Part shown: positions 25,028 to 34,366 of the stretch, one piece after another
Layout: every line of letters begins with the position of its first letter
Position numbering within the stretch: position 1 is the first letter of the stretch
Source: Kordiimonas aestuarii
Lineage (GTDB): Bacteria > Pseudomonadota > Alphaproteobacteria > Sphingomonadales > Kordiimonadaceae
NCBI RefSeq assembly: GCF_025574465.1
Contig: NZ_JAOBPP010000021.1
Coordinates: 558,001 to 622,000, forward strand
Direction of reading: 5' to 3'
DNA length: 64,000 nucleotides
Notes under the pieces: generated by a model
The model's input: the letters and a program-made list of their open reading frames with translations, nothing else
The model's database searches: none
What the model was told of the DNA's origin: nothing
Made by a program: the position numbers and the translations under genes

Positions 25028-26062
25028 TTAAAGAAGGCGACCCACAATGCGCGCGGTATAGTCAACCATCGGCACGATGCGGGCATAATTCAGTCTTGTC
25101 GGGCCGATCACACCGATCACGCCGACAATTTTGTTCGCGCCATTCATATAGGGAGAAACCACGAGAGAAGAACCCGAAAGCGAAAATAAATTGTTTTCCG
25201 CCCCGATGAACAGGCGCACTCCGCGCCCGTCTTTGGCGAGTTCCATCAGCTTGATCAAGTCTTTTTTGCGCTCAAGTTCATCAAAAAGCTGGCGGATTCG
25301 CTCAAGATCTTCTGCCGCCTGTACGCTTTCCAACAGGTTTGACTGCCCGGAAACGATCAGCGACGCGGGCGCGTCCCCCCCGGTCCAGACGGCGAGGCCA
25401 TCTTCAACCACCTTGGATGTCAAGGCGTCGAGTTCCGCCTGTTTGGCTGAAAGTTCGGTGCGCACTGCGTCGCCAACCTCGTCAATCGTATGGCCCATCA
25501 GCCGGGTGTTGAGGTAGTTGCCTGCCTGAATAAGCGCAGAAGCAGGCAGGCCCTGCGGCACGTCAATGATACGGTTTTCCACGCTGCCGTCTTCGGACAC
25601 CAGCACCACAAGCGCGCGGCCGGGGGCAATGGGCACAAATTCGATATGCCGAACCGCCACCTCGTTTTTTGGCACCATCACCACGGACGCGCAGCGCGAA
25701 AGCCCGGAAAGCGCACGTGTCGCCTCTGACAAAACATCCTCAAGCGCGCGACCAGTGGTGGCGCATTTGCCGCGGATCGCCTCACGCTCCGACTTGGTCA
25801 GGTTGCCAACCTCCATAAGGCCGTCGACAAAAAACCTGAGCCCAATGTCGGTCGGGATACGCCCCGCGGATGTGTGCGGCGCCGCCAGCAGGCCCGCATC
25901 TTCAAGGTCAGCCATCACGTTGCGGATGGTCGCGGGCGAAACGCTAAGCCCCGGAGTGCGGCTGATCGTGCGCGAGCCAACGGGATCGCCGGTTTCGAGA
26001 TAGGTCTCGACAATCTGGCGGAAAATGGTTCTGGAGCGTTCGTTCAGGTCAGCAAGCGACAT
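25028..26062 (-). CDS. hrcA: Heat-inducible transcription repressor HrcA
   Basis: A 344-residue repressor that binds CIRCE elements of groESL-type operons and is freed when GroEL is busy. The N-terminal winged helix (RSRTIFRQIVETYLETGDPVGSRTI, then LSVSPATIRNVMADLEDAGLL) is intact, followed by the GAF-like and C-terminal dimer regions (HTSAGRIPTDIGLRFFVD; VIGVIGPTRLNYARIVPMVDYTA). No CIRCE inverted repeat is seen in this window, so it does not appear to regulate itself or dnaK here. A vegetative promoter lies just upstream. Confidence 0.95.
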   Translation of the reverse strand: MSLADLNERSRTIFRQIVETYLETGDPVGSRTISRTPGLSVSPATIRNVMADLEDAGLLAAPHTSAGRIPTDIGLRFFVDGLMEVGNLTKSEREAIRGKCATTGRALEDVLSEATRALSGLSRCASVVMVPKNEVAVRHIEFVPIAPGRALVVLVSEDGSVENRIIDVPQGLPASALIQAGNYLNTRLMGHTIDEVGDAVRTELSAKQAELDALTSKVVEDGLAVWTGGDAPASLIVSGQSNLLESVQAAEDLERIRQLFDELERKKDLIKLMELAKDGRGVRLFIGAENNLFSLSGSSLVVSPYMNGANKIVGVIGVIGPTRLNYARIVPMVDYTARIVGRLL

Positions 26063-26088
26063 GGGTTACCCTTACATCTATGCACCAG

Positions 26089-26117
26089 AATGTAGGTACG
26101 CGCGGGCCTTCCGTCAA
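26089..26117 (-). promoter_or_regulatory. Sigma-70-type promoter of hrcA-grpE
   Basis: Reading leftward: TTGACG (plus-strand 26112-26117), 17-base spacer, TACATT (26089-26094), then a short leader of about 20 bases with an AAGGG ribosome site before the hrcA ATG. No RpoH-type motif is visible, unlike dnaK. Confidence 0.7.
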
Positions 26118-26161
26118 TCGTTGACAGGCGGGTGCGAAGCTGTGGCACAAATACCGCGTTT

Positions 26162-26189
26162 TGTGCGAAATATGTGCGAGATGTGTGCG
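26162..26189. repeat. Three TGTGCG repeats at 11-base spacing
   Basis: TGTGCG starts at 26162, 26173 and 26184, with partly conserved bases after each copy. They lie in the 223-base gap between the divergent hrcA and rph genes. A spacing of one helical turn suits binding of a protein array on one DNA face. Confidence 0.5.
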
Positions 26190-26285
26190 GCGCCACACCC
26201 CTGGCCTAAACGCAGCTTTGACCTCACCCGCCTCAGGGAGTAGAAGGGGCGAAACACCGACAGCAAACAGAATGAAGGATTGCCC

Positions 26286-27002
26286 ATGCGACCGAGCGGC
26301 CGTGCCAGTGACGAAATGCGTACCATCGAGTTGACCCCCGGTTTTGCCAAACATGCCGAAGGCAGTTGTCTTGTAAAATTTGGCGACACGCATGTGCTGG
26401 TGACCGCAACGTTTGAGGACCAGACACCGCCGTGGCTGAGGAACACCGGGAAGGGCTGGGTAACGGCGGAATATGGCATGCTGCCACGCTCCACCCATGG
26501 CCGCATGCCGCGCGAAGCCGCCAAGGGCAAACAGTCCGGCCGCACGCAGGAAATCCAGCGCCTGATCGGCCGCGCCATGCGGGCCGTTGTTGACCTCACC
26601 AAGCTTGGCGAAAAACAAATTCGCATCGACTGTGATGTCATCCAGGCCGATGGCGGCACGCGCACGGCGTCCATCTCAGGCGCCTATGTGGCGTTGCACC
26701 AGTGTTTTGCCTGGATGATCAAGGAAGGTCACATTGAAGAGCTGCCCTTTACCGACAGCATCGCCGCCATTTCCTGCGGCATCTACAAAACCCAACCGGT
26801 GCTTGACCTTGACTATGACGAAGACAGCGCGGCCGAAACCGACGCCAATTTTGTGCTGACCGGCAAGGGCGGCATTGTGGAAATTCAAGGCACCGCGGAA
26901 GAAGAGCCGTTTTCCGAAGAAGAGTTCCTGCGCCTGTTGCGGCTTGCCCGCATCGGCTGTGACGAGATCAAAGCAGCGCAAACCAAAGCGCTTGGGAAAT
27001 AA
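26286..27002 (+). CDS. rph: Ribonuclease PH
   Basis: A 238-residue phosphorolytic 3'-5' exoribonuclease that trims tRNA precursors; it acts as a hexamer. The ATG at 26286 ([16 protein letters not shown]) follows AAGGA. Motifs: [49 protein letters not shown], the phosphate-site [24 protein letters not shown] and [18 protein letters not shown]. It leads an operon with rdgB (3-base gap) and hemW, a usual order in alphaproteobacteria. Confidence 0.97.
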   Translation: MRPSGRASDEMRTIELTPGFAKHAEGSCLVKFGDTHVLVTATFEDQTPPWLRNTGKGWVTAEYGMLPRSTHGRMPREAAKGKQSGRTQEIQRLIGRAMRAVVDLTKLGEKQIRIDCDVIQADGGTRTASISGAYVALHQCFAWMIKEGHIEELPFTDSIAAISCGIYKTQPVLDLDYDEDSAAETDANFVLTGKGGIVEIQGTAEEEPFSEEEFLRLLRLARIGCDEIKAAQTKALGK

Positions 27003-27005
27003 GCC

Positions 27006-27608
27006 ATGGCCCGGCATTTTGATGGCAGCAAGCTGGTGATCGCCAGCCATAACAAAGGCAAGGTGCGCGAGATTGGCGACCTGTTGGAGCCTTTTGGCGT
27101 GGAGACCGTCTCCGCCGGGGACCTTGGCCTGCCAGAGCCCGTGGAAGACGGCCTGACCTTCATCGCCAATGCCGAGATCAAGGCGCTTGCGGCAGCCAAA
27201 GCCTCCGGCCTGCCCGCGCTGGCCGATGACAGCGGGCTTGAGGTCAAGGCGCTTGGCGGTGAACCGGGCATCTATAGCGCACGCTGGGCGGGACCAACAA
27301 AGGACTTCACCCTCGCCATGGCTGCGGTTGTCGACAAGCTGGGTGAGGCGGACGACAAGGCCGCCAATTTCACCTGCGCGCTGACCCTTGCATGGCCAGA
27401 CGGCCATATGGAAAGTTTTGAAGGCAAGGTATTTGGCGAAATTACCTGGCCGATGCGCGGCAACAAGGGTTTTGGTTACGACCCCATTTTTGTGCCCGAA
27501 GGCTTCGACACAACCTTCGCCGAGATGGAACCCGCGGCCAAACACGCCATGAGCCACCGCGCAATTGCCTTCAAGCACCTGATTGATGCCTGCTTTGATA
27601 AAAACTGA
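27006..27608 (+). CDS. rdgB: XTP/dITP diphosphatase (RdgB/HAM1 family)
   Basis: Removes non-canonical purine nucleotides (ITP, XTP, dITP) from the pool. The 200-residue protein begins with [18 protein letters not shown] (SHNxGK phosphate-binding), has [27 protein letters not shown] in the middle and [19 protein letters not shown]...[11 protein letters not shown] at the end, all diagnostic. It starts 3 bases after rph and overlaps the hemW start by about 23 bases. Confidence 0.97.
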   Translation: MARHFDGSKLVIASHNKGKVREIGDLLEPFGVETVSAGDLGLPEPVEDGLTFIANAEIKALAAAKASGLPALADDSGLEVKALGGEPGIYSARWAGPTKDFTLAMAAVVDKLGEADDKAANFTCALTLAWPDGHMESFEGKVFGEITWPMRGNKGFGYDPIFVPEGFDTTFAEMEPAAKHAMSHRAIAFKHLIDACFDKN

Positions 27609-28788
27609 AACGCCCACACTGCAGCCAAGCGACTACAAGGGGCCAGCAGCCATTTATGTGCACTGGCCCTTCTGCCTAAAAAAATGCCCTTACTGCGATT
27701 TCAACAGCCACGTGCGCGATGAGGTAAGCCACGACCGCTGGCGCGCGGCGCTGGTGCGCGAGATTGATACATTCGCCGCCCATTACCCCGGCCTTGAAGC
27801 CAGCTCCATCTTCTTTGGCGGCGGCACCCCAAGCCTGATGGAACCTGAGACGGTGGCTGCGGTCATCGAGCGCGTGCGCCGCCACTGGGGACAGTCGGAC
27901 ATTGAGATCACGCTTGAAGCTAACCCGTCTTCCGTTGAGGCCGCCCGTTTCCGCGACTACCGGGCTGCTGGCGTCAACCGCATCTCAGTGGGCATCCAGT
28001 CGCTCAATAACGACGTGCTCAAATTCCTTGGCCGCCTGCATTCGGCGGAAGAGGCACTGAAAGCCCTTAAAGTCGCGCAGGACAACTTTGAGCGCGTGTC
28101 TTTTGACCTCATCTACGCCCGGCCTGAACAATCACTTGAAGACTGGCGATTAGAGCTCGCTGAAGCGCTCAGCTTTGGCACCAGCCACCTGTCACTCTAC
28201 CAGCTCACCATTGAGGAAGGCACCGCCTTCTATCACCAGTTCCACCGCGGCAAGTTCAAGCTGCCGGACGAGGATGAAGCTGCCGCGCTTTTTGAACTGA
28301 CGCAGGACATAACCGAGGCCGCAGGCCTGCCAGCCTATGAGACGTCGAACCACGCAGCACCGGGGCAAGAAAGCCGCCATAACCTGAGCTACTGGCGTGG
28401 CGATTATTATGTTGGCATCGGCCCCGGCGCCCATGGCCGTATCCCGGCGCACACGCTCGGTGCGGCTTACGCCCACGCACAGATCAAACGGCCTGAGGAC
28501 TGGCTGGCTGCGGTCGAAGCCTCCGGCCACAGCACGCGTGAGCTGGACCATGTGACCGCGGAGGACCGTATGCTCGAAGCGATCATGATGGGCCTGCGCC
28601 TGAAGGAAGGCATTGGCATAACGGACCTTGAGGCCCGCTTCGGCACGAAGGTTGCGGACACTGTAAACGCAGACGTTTGGCGAGGCCTTGTCACCAGCGG
28701 CCATATGGTTGATACACCCGAAAGGCTTCAGCTGACGCGGGAGGGCTGGCCGCTCCTCAACTTCATCCTTGGTAAACTGGTGGCTTGA
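27586..28788 (+). CDS. hemW: Heme chaperone HemW (radical SAM, HemN-like)
   Basis: A 400-residue radical SAM protein that binds heme and delivers it to respiratory proteins, historically annotated as oxygen-independent coproporphyrinogen oxidase. The cluster motif is CLKKCPYC (C30, C34, C37), followed by [45 protein letters not shown] and [10 protein letters not shown]. It lacks the N-terminal extension of true HemN, which favours HemW. The ATG at 27586 lies inside rdgB; a TTG three bases earlier is the alternative. Confidence 0.92.
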   Translation: MPALIKTETPTLQPSDYKGPAAIYVHWPFCLKKCPYCDFNSHVRDEVSHDRWRAALVREIDTFAAHYPGLEASSIFFGGGTPSLMEPETVAAVIERVRRHWGQSDIEITLEANPSSVEAARFRDYRAAGVNRISVGIQSLNNDVLKFLGRLHSAEEALKALKVAQDNFERVSFDLIYARPEQSLEDWRLELAEALSFGTSHLSLYQLTIEEGTAFYHQFHRGKFKLPDEDEAAALFELTQDITEAAGLPAYETSNHAAPGQESRHNLSYWRGDYYVGIGPGAHGRIPAHTLGAAYAHAQIKRPEDWLAAVEASGHSTRELDHVTAEDRMLEAIMMGLRLKEGIGITDLEARFGTKVADTVNADVWRGLVTSGHMVDTPERLQLTREGWPLLNFILGKLVA

Positions 28789-28874
28789 AGGCGACGCAAC
28801 AAAAACGCTTGCCACACCAATAAGTTATCTTCTAACCTTTGTTTATCCCGCAAATCGTTACGAAGAAATTCTCC

Positions 28875-30497
28875 ATGCCTTTCAAGTTGCCCGCAGTATT
28901 CATTGCCCTTGTTTCCGTGCTTTTTTCCACCTCGGCGTTTGCCGCCTTCCAAATTCCGGAAATTTGCCGCGCAGCAACTGTCGACTTCGCAAAATATGAC
29001 CGCAATCCGCTTGAATTACCCGCATGCGCGAAGGACAAGAGTTGTGGTAACAGCGACGCGGAAGCTATTGCCGACTGGTTCGACGCCGCGGCAAAGGAGG
29101 CGTCCGACCGTCTGTATTCCCTGCCGGACTATTATGCTGGCAATACACAGAACGAGCTTTGTACCCAGCTGATTGCGATCTATGGCCGGGTGGGCCAGTT
29201 CAAATTTATAGACCTGACAAAATTCACCCCGGCCCGGCAGCAGATGGTGGGCAAGGCCGTCAAATACATGGCGGAAACCACGGACCGCGGCTATGCCCGT
29301 ATCGGCCTTGGCCGCGCGGAACGTGGTCGGGCCGCGAGGGCCGACCGCCCCCTTCTGGAGGCGCGCCGCAAAGAGGCCGCTGAGGCCAAGGCGCGGGTGA
29401 AAGCAGAGGATGCTGAAGCTAAAGCCAAAGCACAGGCAGAAACAAAGGCGAAGCTGGACGCTGAGATCGCTGCCTTCGAAGAAAAGGTCGCTGCGGCACT
29501 CTTTGATGGTATCGAAGTGGGTTTCACCGTCAGCAAGGGTACTGGCCGCACAATTTTCCGCCCCAAGCAGGGAGAAACCTTCACGGACGCGGTCATGTAT
29601 GCGTTTGCCGTCTGGCATGAAGACAGTGCCGCCCGCGCCGTGGCTGCTGCCTTCAAACCGCCCGTCAAAGACGAGTTTGAAACCACGGCCCAGCACGCCG
29701 CGCGGGTCGCGGAAGCCAAAGCAGCGTATGACGCAGATCATAAAGGTGATGGTGCACCGGACTATGCGGCCCTTGATGACCATATCGCCGCATCAACTGG
29801 CGGCTTTGTTGCGCGAAACATTAGCTACAACGCGGACCGGCAGGTATTCACCGCGGAAATTGTGACCGGCAACGGGCTTGGCGTCGCACGTGTGGAGATT
29901 CCGGTCCCGCTTGCAGAAGCCCGCGCGGCAAAGCCTGCGCTTGAGGCGGCAGACGTCGTGCTCGCGTTCAGCATTGATGCGGCCGCGCAGACAGTCGCCC
30001 TCAAACGCGCGGCCTTTGTGAGCCTTGATAAAAAACAGCCCGCCAAGTCAGCTTTTCACCTAACCAACCTGTCAGGACAGGCTTTCGCGATGGCGAAAGA
30101 CCGCGTCGCGAGCTGGCATCGGCTTTTTGAGGAGAAACGCTCAACAATCGCGACGCAGCGGGCCGCTGAAGAACAAGCCGAGCGCGCGCGTGTTGCCGAC
30201 CTTTACCCCTACCGCGCGCGGTTCAGTTGCAACATTGGAGCGCTTTATGTGTGCCTTGGCCGCGACGGCGGCATCAACGTCAGAAGTGGCGCGGAAAGCA
30301 ATTATTACAGCGCGCAGGACGTGGCGGGACGCGACTATCTCGATGTATTCCTGATGCACGATTTTGAAATTGGTGCTGAGACCAGCAGCCGTGCAGGCCT
30401 CCGCATGACGCTTGAGATCACCGACTATGTGAACGGCAAAACCCTCTACCGCGAAGAGGCCGCAAGCCCAAGCGGCGTGATCAGGGTCAGTGACTGA
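28875..30497 (+). CDS. Secreted protein of unknown function with Ala/Lys-rich coiled coil
   Basis: A 540-residue protein I cannot place in a family. The ATG at 28875 gives a clean signal peptide (MPFKLPAVFIALVSVLFSTSAFA); cysteines follow in PEICRAA, LPACAKDKSC and NELCTQL. Residues of about 165-215 are an Ala/Glu/Lys-rich coiled coil (AEAKARVKAEDAEAKAKAQ). After it comes an apparently globular region (EVGFTVSKGTGRTIFRPKQGETF) and a C-terminal beta-rich part (FSCNIGALYVCLGRDGGINVRSGAESNYYSAQD). It is probably periplasmic. It follows hemW by 86 bases but shares no evident pathway with it. Confidence 0.65.
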   Translation: MPFKLPAVFIALVSVLFSTSAFAAFQIPEICRAATVDFAKYDRNPLELPACAKDKSCGNSDAEAIADWFDAAAKEASDRLYSLPDYYAGNTQNELCTQLIAIYGRVGQFKFIDLTKFTPARQQMVGKAVKYMAETTDRGYARIGLGRAERGRAARADRPLLEARRKEAAEAKARVKAEDAEAKAKAQAETKAKLDAEIAAFEEKVAAALFDGIEVGFTVSKGTGRTIFRPKQGETFTDAVMYAFAVWHEDSAARAVAAAFKPPVKDEFETTAQHAARVAEAKAAYDADHKGDGAPDYAALDDHIAASTGGFVARNISYNADRQVFTAEIVTGNGLGVARVEIPVPLAEARAAKPALEAADVVLAFSIDAAAQTVALKRAAFVSLDKKQPAKSAFHLTNLSGQAFAMAKDRVASWHRLFEEKRSTIATQRAAEEQAERARVADLYPYRARFSCNIGALYVCLGRDGGINVRSGAESNYYSAQDVAGRDYLDVFLMHDFEIGAETSSRAGLRMTLEITDYVNGKTLYREEAASPSGVIRVSD

Positions 30498-30511
30498 GCC
30501 ACGGCGCCGGA

Positions 30512-31900
30512 TCAGTAATCGCGGCGGTGTGACCTGAGGCTATAGCCGAAGCTCGGGAAAGCCGCGGGCGCTGCGTCCACGACAGCGAAGCCTTTCTGGT
30601 GCACCTCAAGGATCGCAAGCGTGCGCTCGTTGGTGCCGTCAGTCAGAAAGCGGAACAGGCCGTCGGTGCCGACAAAACCATAAGGGTTGGTCAGCCGCTC
30701 AGCCGAAAAACGGTATTCGGCCGGCACACCTACATCGCGCGCCAACGAGGCCACGAGCGCCATGGCGTCATAGGCGATGGTAGCCAGGCGCGGGGCATTC
30801 TCGCCATAGGTTGCCTTGTAGCGCGCCAGCAAGGCCGCAGGCTTTTCCGGCATGGGGGCGGCGAACCAGGCGTTCTGAAGCGGCGGTTCCCTAAGGATGC
30901 TCTCGTCGTTCCATAGACCCGTACCCAGAAGTTTCACCTTGTTGGGGTCAATTTCATAATAGGGCAGTAGCGGTGCAAGGGTGCGCAGAAGCTGGCCCCC
31001 CTCGGGTACAATCACCGCATCAAACGGCAAAGGTTCCAGTGCCTCTGCGGCTTCCAGCCGGTTGGCGACCTCATCGGTCATATCATCATTGAGGCTGCGC
31101 AGGTAACGCACTTCGTCACGGAGCGCTTTTTTCCGTTCTTCATACCTGCCAAGCCGCTTGACCGGCTCAAACACCTGATCCGGGTCTGGGGGGTAGCTTT
31201 CCATCGCCGCGATGCGCGATCCGGTGTCCGCCACGGCGTCACCGAAGGCCGCGCGCACGCGGTTGCCATACAGGCCTTCCGGCAACAGGGCAGCAAAACG
31301 CCGCAACCCGGTTTCCGCAGCATAATCAACCACGCGGTCAACCTCGCCCTCGGGGATGAACCCGATGATATAGCGCCCGGGCGCCGCAACACTCTGGTCG
31401 TTTGAGAAGCCGATCATCGGGATGCCAGCGCGCGCCAACACTGTGCCAGCGGCAGTGACGTTCTGGCCCAGAAGCGGGCCAAGCACGATGTCAGCCCCCG
31501 CTTCAACCGCGAGGCCTGCCACACGTTCACTTTCTGTATAGTCTGCCTTGGTATCAAACGGCAGCAACACAAGACGCGGGTCGTAGGCGTCAAACAGTGC
31601 CATGGTGGCGGCCCGCAACAGCGCCCGGCCGGTTTGTCCCTCATTGCCGCTCAGAGGCAACAGAATCGCGATGTGGATTTTTTGCGCGGCTTCCTCGGCG
31701 GTCATGCCGTCCTTGAGTGGCACCTGCGCCTTGTCGCCCAGATCAATCTGCGGCTCGGGTCGCTCGGACACCCGCGCGCTATCTCGCGTGCGGGGCTCTG
31801 GCACCGGGCGTTCCCCGCCGCCGCCACAGGCCGCAACAAAACACAGAAGGGCAATCGCCCCTAAAGCTTTGCATGGTTTGAAGAAGCGGCTTGCAAGCAT
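30512..31900 (-). CDS. Penicillin-binding protein activator, LpoA/LppC-like lipoprotein
   Basis: A 462-residue lipoprotein. The ATG at 31900 gives a lipoprotein signal with lipobox VAAC (Cys25); an open frame reaching to 32407 runs through the rsmI promoter region and is not used. The mature part is a periplasmic-binding-protein fold: IHIAILLPLSGNEGQTGRALLRAATMALFD, ADIVLGPLLGQNVTAAG, GIPMIGFSNDQSVA and YRFSAERLTNPYGFVGTDGLFRFL. It matches the C-terminal domain of LpoA, without the long TPR N-terminal domain of the E. coli protein. It is divergent from rsmI, as in many proteobacteria, and probably supports peptidoglycan synthesis. Confidence 0.85.
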   Translation of the reverse strand: MLASRFFKPCKALGAIALLCFVAACGGGGERPVPEPRTRDSARVSERPEPQIDLGDKAQVPLKDGMTAEEAAQKIHIAILLPLSGNEGQTGRALLRAATMALFDAYDPRLVLLPFDTKADYTESERVAGLAVEAGADIVLGPLLGQNVTAAGTVLARAGIPMIGFSNDQSVAAPGRYIIGFIPEGEVDRVVDYAAETGLRRFAALLPEGLYGNRVRAAFGDAVADTGSRIAAMESYPPDPDQVFEPVKRLGRYEERKKALRDEVRYLRSLNDDMTDEVANRLEAAEALEPLPFDAVIVPEGGQLLRTLAPLLPYYEIDPNKVKLLGTGLWNDESILREPPLQNAWFAAPMPEKPAALLARYKATYGENAPRLATIAYDAMALVASLARDVGVPAEYRFSAERLTNPYGFVGTDGLFRFLTDGTNERTLAILEVHQKGFAVVDAAPAAFPSFGYSLRSHRRDY

Positions 31901-32065
31901 ATCCAACCTTGGTGTTATCTGGTGCCCTGCCCATAGCGGAAATTTCCGGGCGGAAAATTCATGCGGCAGGTGGGCTGACCCTAGTCTGAAATCGCATGGC
32001 TGTAAATCAGCACCACACATCCGCGCGATGCTTTTTAACCACGATCCAGAGTATGGGAAGAAAAA

Positions 32066-32932
32066 ATGGCCGAATTCGGGTCTCAGCAGATTTTGAAACC
32101 GGGGCTTTATGTCGTGGCCACGCCGATCGGCAACCTTGGTGACCTCAGCCCGCGCGCCAAACATATCCTTGCCGAGGTGGACATGATCGCCTGCGAGGAC
32201 ACGCGGGTGACCGCCAGGCTGCTGACGGCAAACCTGATCAAAAAACCGCTGGTGCCCTATCATGAGCATAACGGGCCTGTCGCGCGGCCCAAGATCCTTG
32301 CCAAGCTGGCCTCCGGCGGCAAGGTGGCGCTGGTATCCGACGCCGGGACACCGCTGATCTCGGATCCCGGCTTCAAACTGGTGGCTGAAGCACAGGACGC
32401 CGGGCATTTGGTCTCCGCCGTGCCAGGGCCCTGCGCCGCCGTTATGGCCCTCTCACTCGCGGGCCTGCCGACCGACCGTTTCCTTTTCATGGGTTTCCCG
32501 CCGGGTAAATCCAAAGCACGGCAAAGCTGGTTCAAGGCCGAAGCCAAAACCCACGCCAGCCTTGTGTTTTACGAAAGCGCCAAACGGGTAGCCGATTGCC
32601 TTAAGGACGCTGCGGATGTTTTGGGTGCCCGCCAGGCCGCCATATGCCGGGAGTTGACAAAAAGATTTGAGGAAGTCAGGCGAGACAACTTATTAGCCCT
32701 TGCCGCACATTACAGTGAGGCGGACACCCCCAAGGGCGAGATTGTTGTCGTCATCGGCCCACCGGCTGAGCACTCACACGACGACGCCACCGCGCTTGAC
32801 ATGGAAGCCCTGCTCACCGCCGCCCTCAAGCATATGAGTGTGAAATCAGCGTCTGCCTTTGTGGCAGAGCTGACCGACGTGCCGAAGAAGACCATTTATG
32901 CCCGCGCGCTTGAGCTGACAAAAGGGCGCTAG
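32066..32932 (+). CDS. rsmI: 16S rRNA (cytidine-1402-2'-O)-methyltransferase
   Basis: A 288-residue SAM-dependent enzyme of the tetrapyrrole-methylase fold that adds the 2'-O-methyl at C1402 in the decoding centre. GLYVVATPIGNLGDLSPRAKHIL, IACEDTRVTARLL, SDAGTPLISDPGFKLV and FYESAKRVADCLKD are diagnostic. The C terminus has the HTH-like KSASAFVAELTDVPKKTIYARALEL. It is followed directly (stop and start adjacent) by yraN. Confidence 0.96.
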   Translation: MAEFGSQQILKPGLYVVATPIGNLGDLSPRAKHILAEVDMIACEDTRVTARLLTANLIKKPLVPYHEHNGPVARPKILAKLASGGKVALVSDAGTPLISDPGFKLVAEAQDAGHLVSAVPGPCAAVMALSLAGLPTDRFLFMGFPPGKSKARQSWFKAEAKTHASLVFYESAKRVADCLKDAADVLGARQAAICRELTKRFEEVRRDNLLALAAHYSEADTPKGEIVVVIGPPAEHSHDDATALDMEALLTAALKHMSVKSASAFVAELTDVPKKTIYARALELTKGR

Positions 32933-33310
32933 GTGTTGAGCGGAGGGCGAAAAGCAGCGGAAAAGCGCGGGCGCAGGGCGGAAAGCCTTGCCGCTTTTTA
33001 CCTGCGCCTTAAGGGCTACCGCATCCTTGACCAGCGCTGCAGGCTGAAGGTCGGCGAGCTTGATATCGTGGCAGAGAAAGGCGGCTGTGTTGTATTTGTG
33101 GAGGTAAAACGGCGTAAGACCAGAGCCGCCGCGCTTGAAGCAATCACACCAAAACAACGCGCACGCATCGAACGAGCTGCGCTTTTGTGGACCGCGAAAC
33201 ATAAAAAAGCGCAGCAATCCCTTCGCTTTGACGTGATCACCATTGCATGGCCCGCCTGGCCGACCCATATCAAGGACGCCTGGGCCGAAAATGTTCAAGC
33301 AACGCTTTAA
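32933..33310 (+). CDS. yraN: YraN family (UPF0102) nuclease-like protein
   Basis: A 125-residue protein with a restriction-endonuclease-like core: RGRRAESLAAFYLRLKGYRILDQRCR then VGELDIVAEKGGCVVFVEVKRRKT, where the D and ExK positions of a PD-(D/E)xK site are visible. The family role is not settled; Holliday-junction-resolvase relatives suggest DNA processing. GTG start immediately after the rsmI stop; gshB follows after 29 bases. Confidence 0.92.
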   Translation: MLSGGRKAAEKRGRRAESLAAFYLRLKGYRILDQRCRLKVGELDIVAEKGGCVVFVEVKRRKTRAAALEAITPKQRARIERAALLWTAKHKKAQQSLRFDVITIAWPAWPTHIKDAWAENVQATL

Positions 33311-33339
33311 AGAATTAAGTTTAACAGTGAGGGTTTTTC

Positions 33340-34290
33340 ATGTCAAAACAATGGCTTAAGGTCGCTTTTCAAATGGACCCGATGCATGGCATCAACATCA
33401 AGGGCGACAGCAGCTTTGTGCTCGCGCTTGAGGCGCAGGCGCGGGGCCACAAGCTTTGGCATTATCTGCCCGAAGACCTCAGCTATAACGAGGGCAGGAT
33501 TTCCGCCATCGCCCACCCGATGACAGTGCAGCGCGAGGACGGCGGGCGGCACTTCGCATTTGGCGCATCACAGCGCATCAACCTTGAGGACATGGACGTT
33601 GTGTGGATGCGGCAGGACCCACCGTTTGACATGGCCTATATCACTTCTACCCATCTTCTGGAGCTGGTGCATCCGGGAACGCTTGTCGTCAATGACCCGG
33701 CAGAGGTCAGGAATGCGCCTGAAAAGCTGTTTGTCACCAAGTTTCAAGACCTTATGCCGCCGACTCTCATTACTCGCCGCGCGGACGATGTGAAGGAATT
33801 CCGCGCCAAATACGGCGAGATTATCGTCAAACCGCTCTACGGCAACGGTGGTGCCGGTGTGTTCCACCTGCGGGAGGATGACAGCAACCTTTCAAGCCTT
33901 CTTGAACTGTTTTTCCTCTCGAACCGTGAACCGGTGATGGTACAGAAGTTCCTGCCTGAGGTACGCAAGGGCGACAAACGCATTATCCTGATCGACGGCG
34001 AGGTCGCCGGTGCCATCAACCGCGTGCCGGCCAAAGGCGAGGTACGCTCCAACATGGTGGTGGGCGGTCAGGCTGTGGCCTCCACCCTCACGGCACGCGA
34101 GGAAGAGATTTGCGCGCGGCTGAAGCCTGAACTCAAGGCGCGCGGGCTTATTTTTGTCGGTATCGATGTGATTGGCGACTGGCTGACAGAGATCAACGTC
34201 ACCTCGCCAACCGGCCTGCAGGCCGTGAACCGTTTCGACGGCGTAAAACTTGAAGCGGATATCTGGGACGCTATCGAGTCCAAGCTTTAG
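33340..34290 (+). CDS. gshB: Glutathione synthase
   Basis: Joins gamma-glutamylcysteine and glycine with ATP. The 316-residue ATP-grasp protein shows [19 protein letters not shown] at the N terminus, [34 protein letters not shown] (phosphate-binding glycines), [25 protein letters not shown] and [19 protein letters not shown]. It is last in the rsmI-yraN-gshB operon. Its transcript meets the opposing parB message at a shared hairpin. Confidence 0.97.
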   Translation: MSKQWLKVAFQMDPMHGINIKGDSSFVLALEAQARGHKLWHYLPEDLSYNEGRISAIAHPMTVQREDGGRHFAFGASQRINLEDMDVVWMRQDPPFDMAYITSTHLLELVHPGTLVVNDPAEVRNAPEKLFVTKFQDLMPPTLITRRADDVKEFRAKYGEIIVKPLYGNGGAGVFHLREDDSNLSSLLELFFLSNREPVMVQKFLPEVRKGDKRIILIDGEVAGAINRVPAKGEVRSNMVVGGQAVASTLTAREEEICARLKPELKARGLIFVGIDVIGDWLTEINVTSPTGLQAVNRFDGVKLEADIWDAIESKL

Positions 34291-34310
34291 CGCCTGGTGT
34301 GACTGGCCAA

Positions 34311-34350
34311 GAAAAAGCCACGCGCCAAAACTTGATCGTGGCTTTTTCTC
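34311..34350. terminator. Bidirectional terminator between gshB and parB
   Basis: GAAAAAGCCACG (34311-34322) pairs with CGTGGCTTTTTC (34337-34348) around a 14-base loop. The A-run and T-run on the two sides give U-tracts in both directions, as suits these convergent operons. Confidence 0.88.
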
Positions 34351-34366
34351 TATATACTTTAATAGC

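Noticed and set aside
25000..26286. CIRCE element controlling hrcA-grpE
   Set aside because: No TTAGCACTC-N9-GAGTGCTAA or close variant is visible in the hrcA upstream gap or before dnaK.
31901..32407. N-terminal extension of the LpoA-like protein up to 32407
   Set aside because: It would cross the rsmI start region and place the lipoprotein signal inside the protein; the ATG at 31900 gives a normal lipobox.
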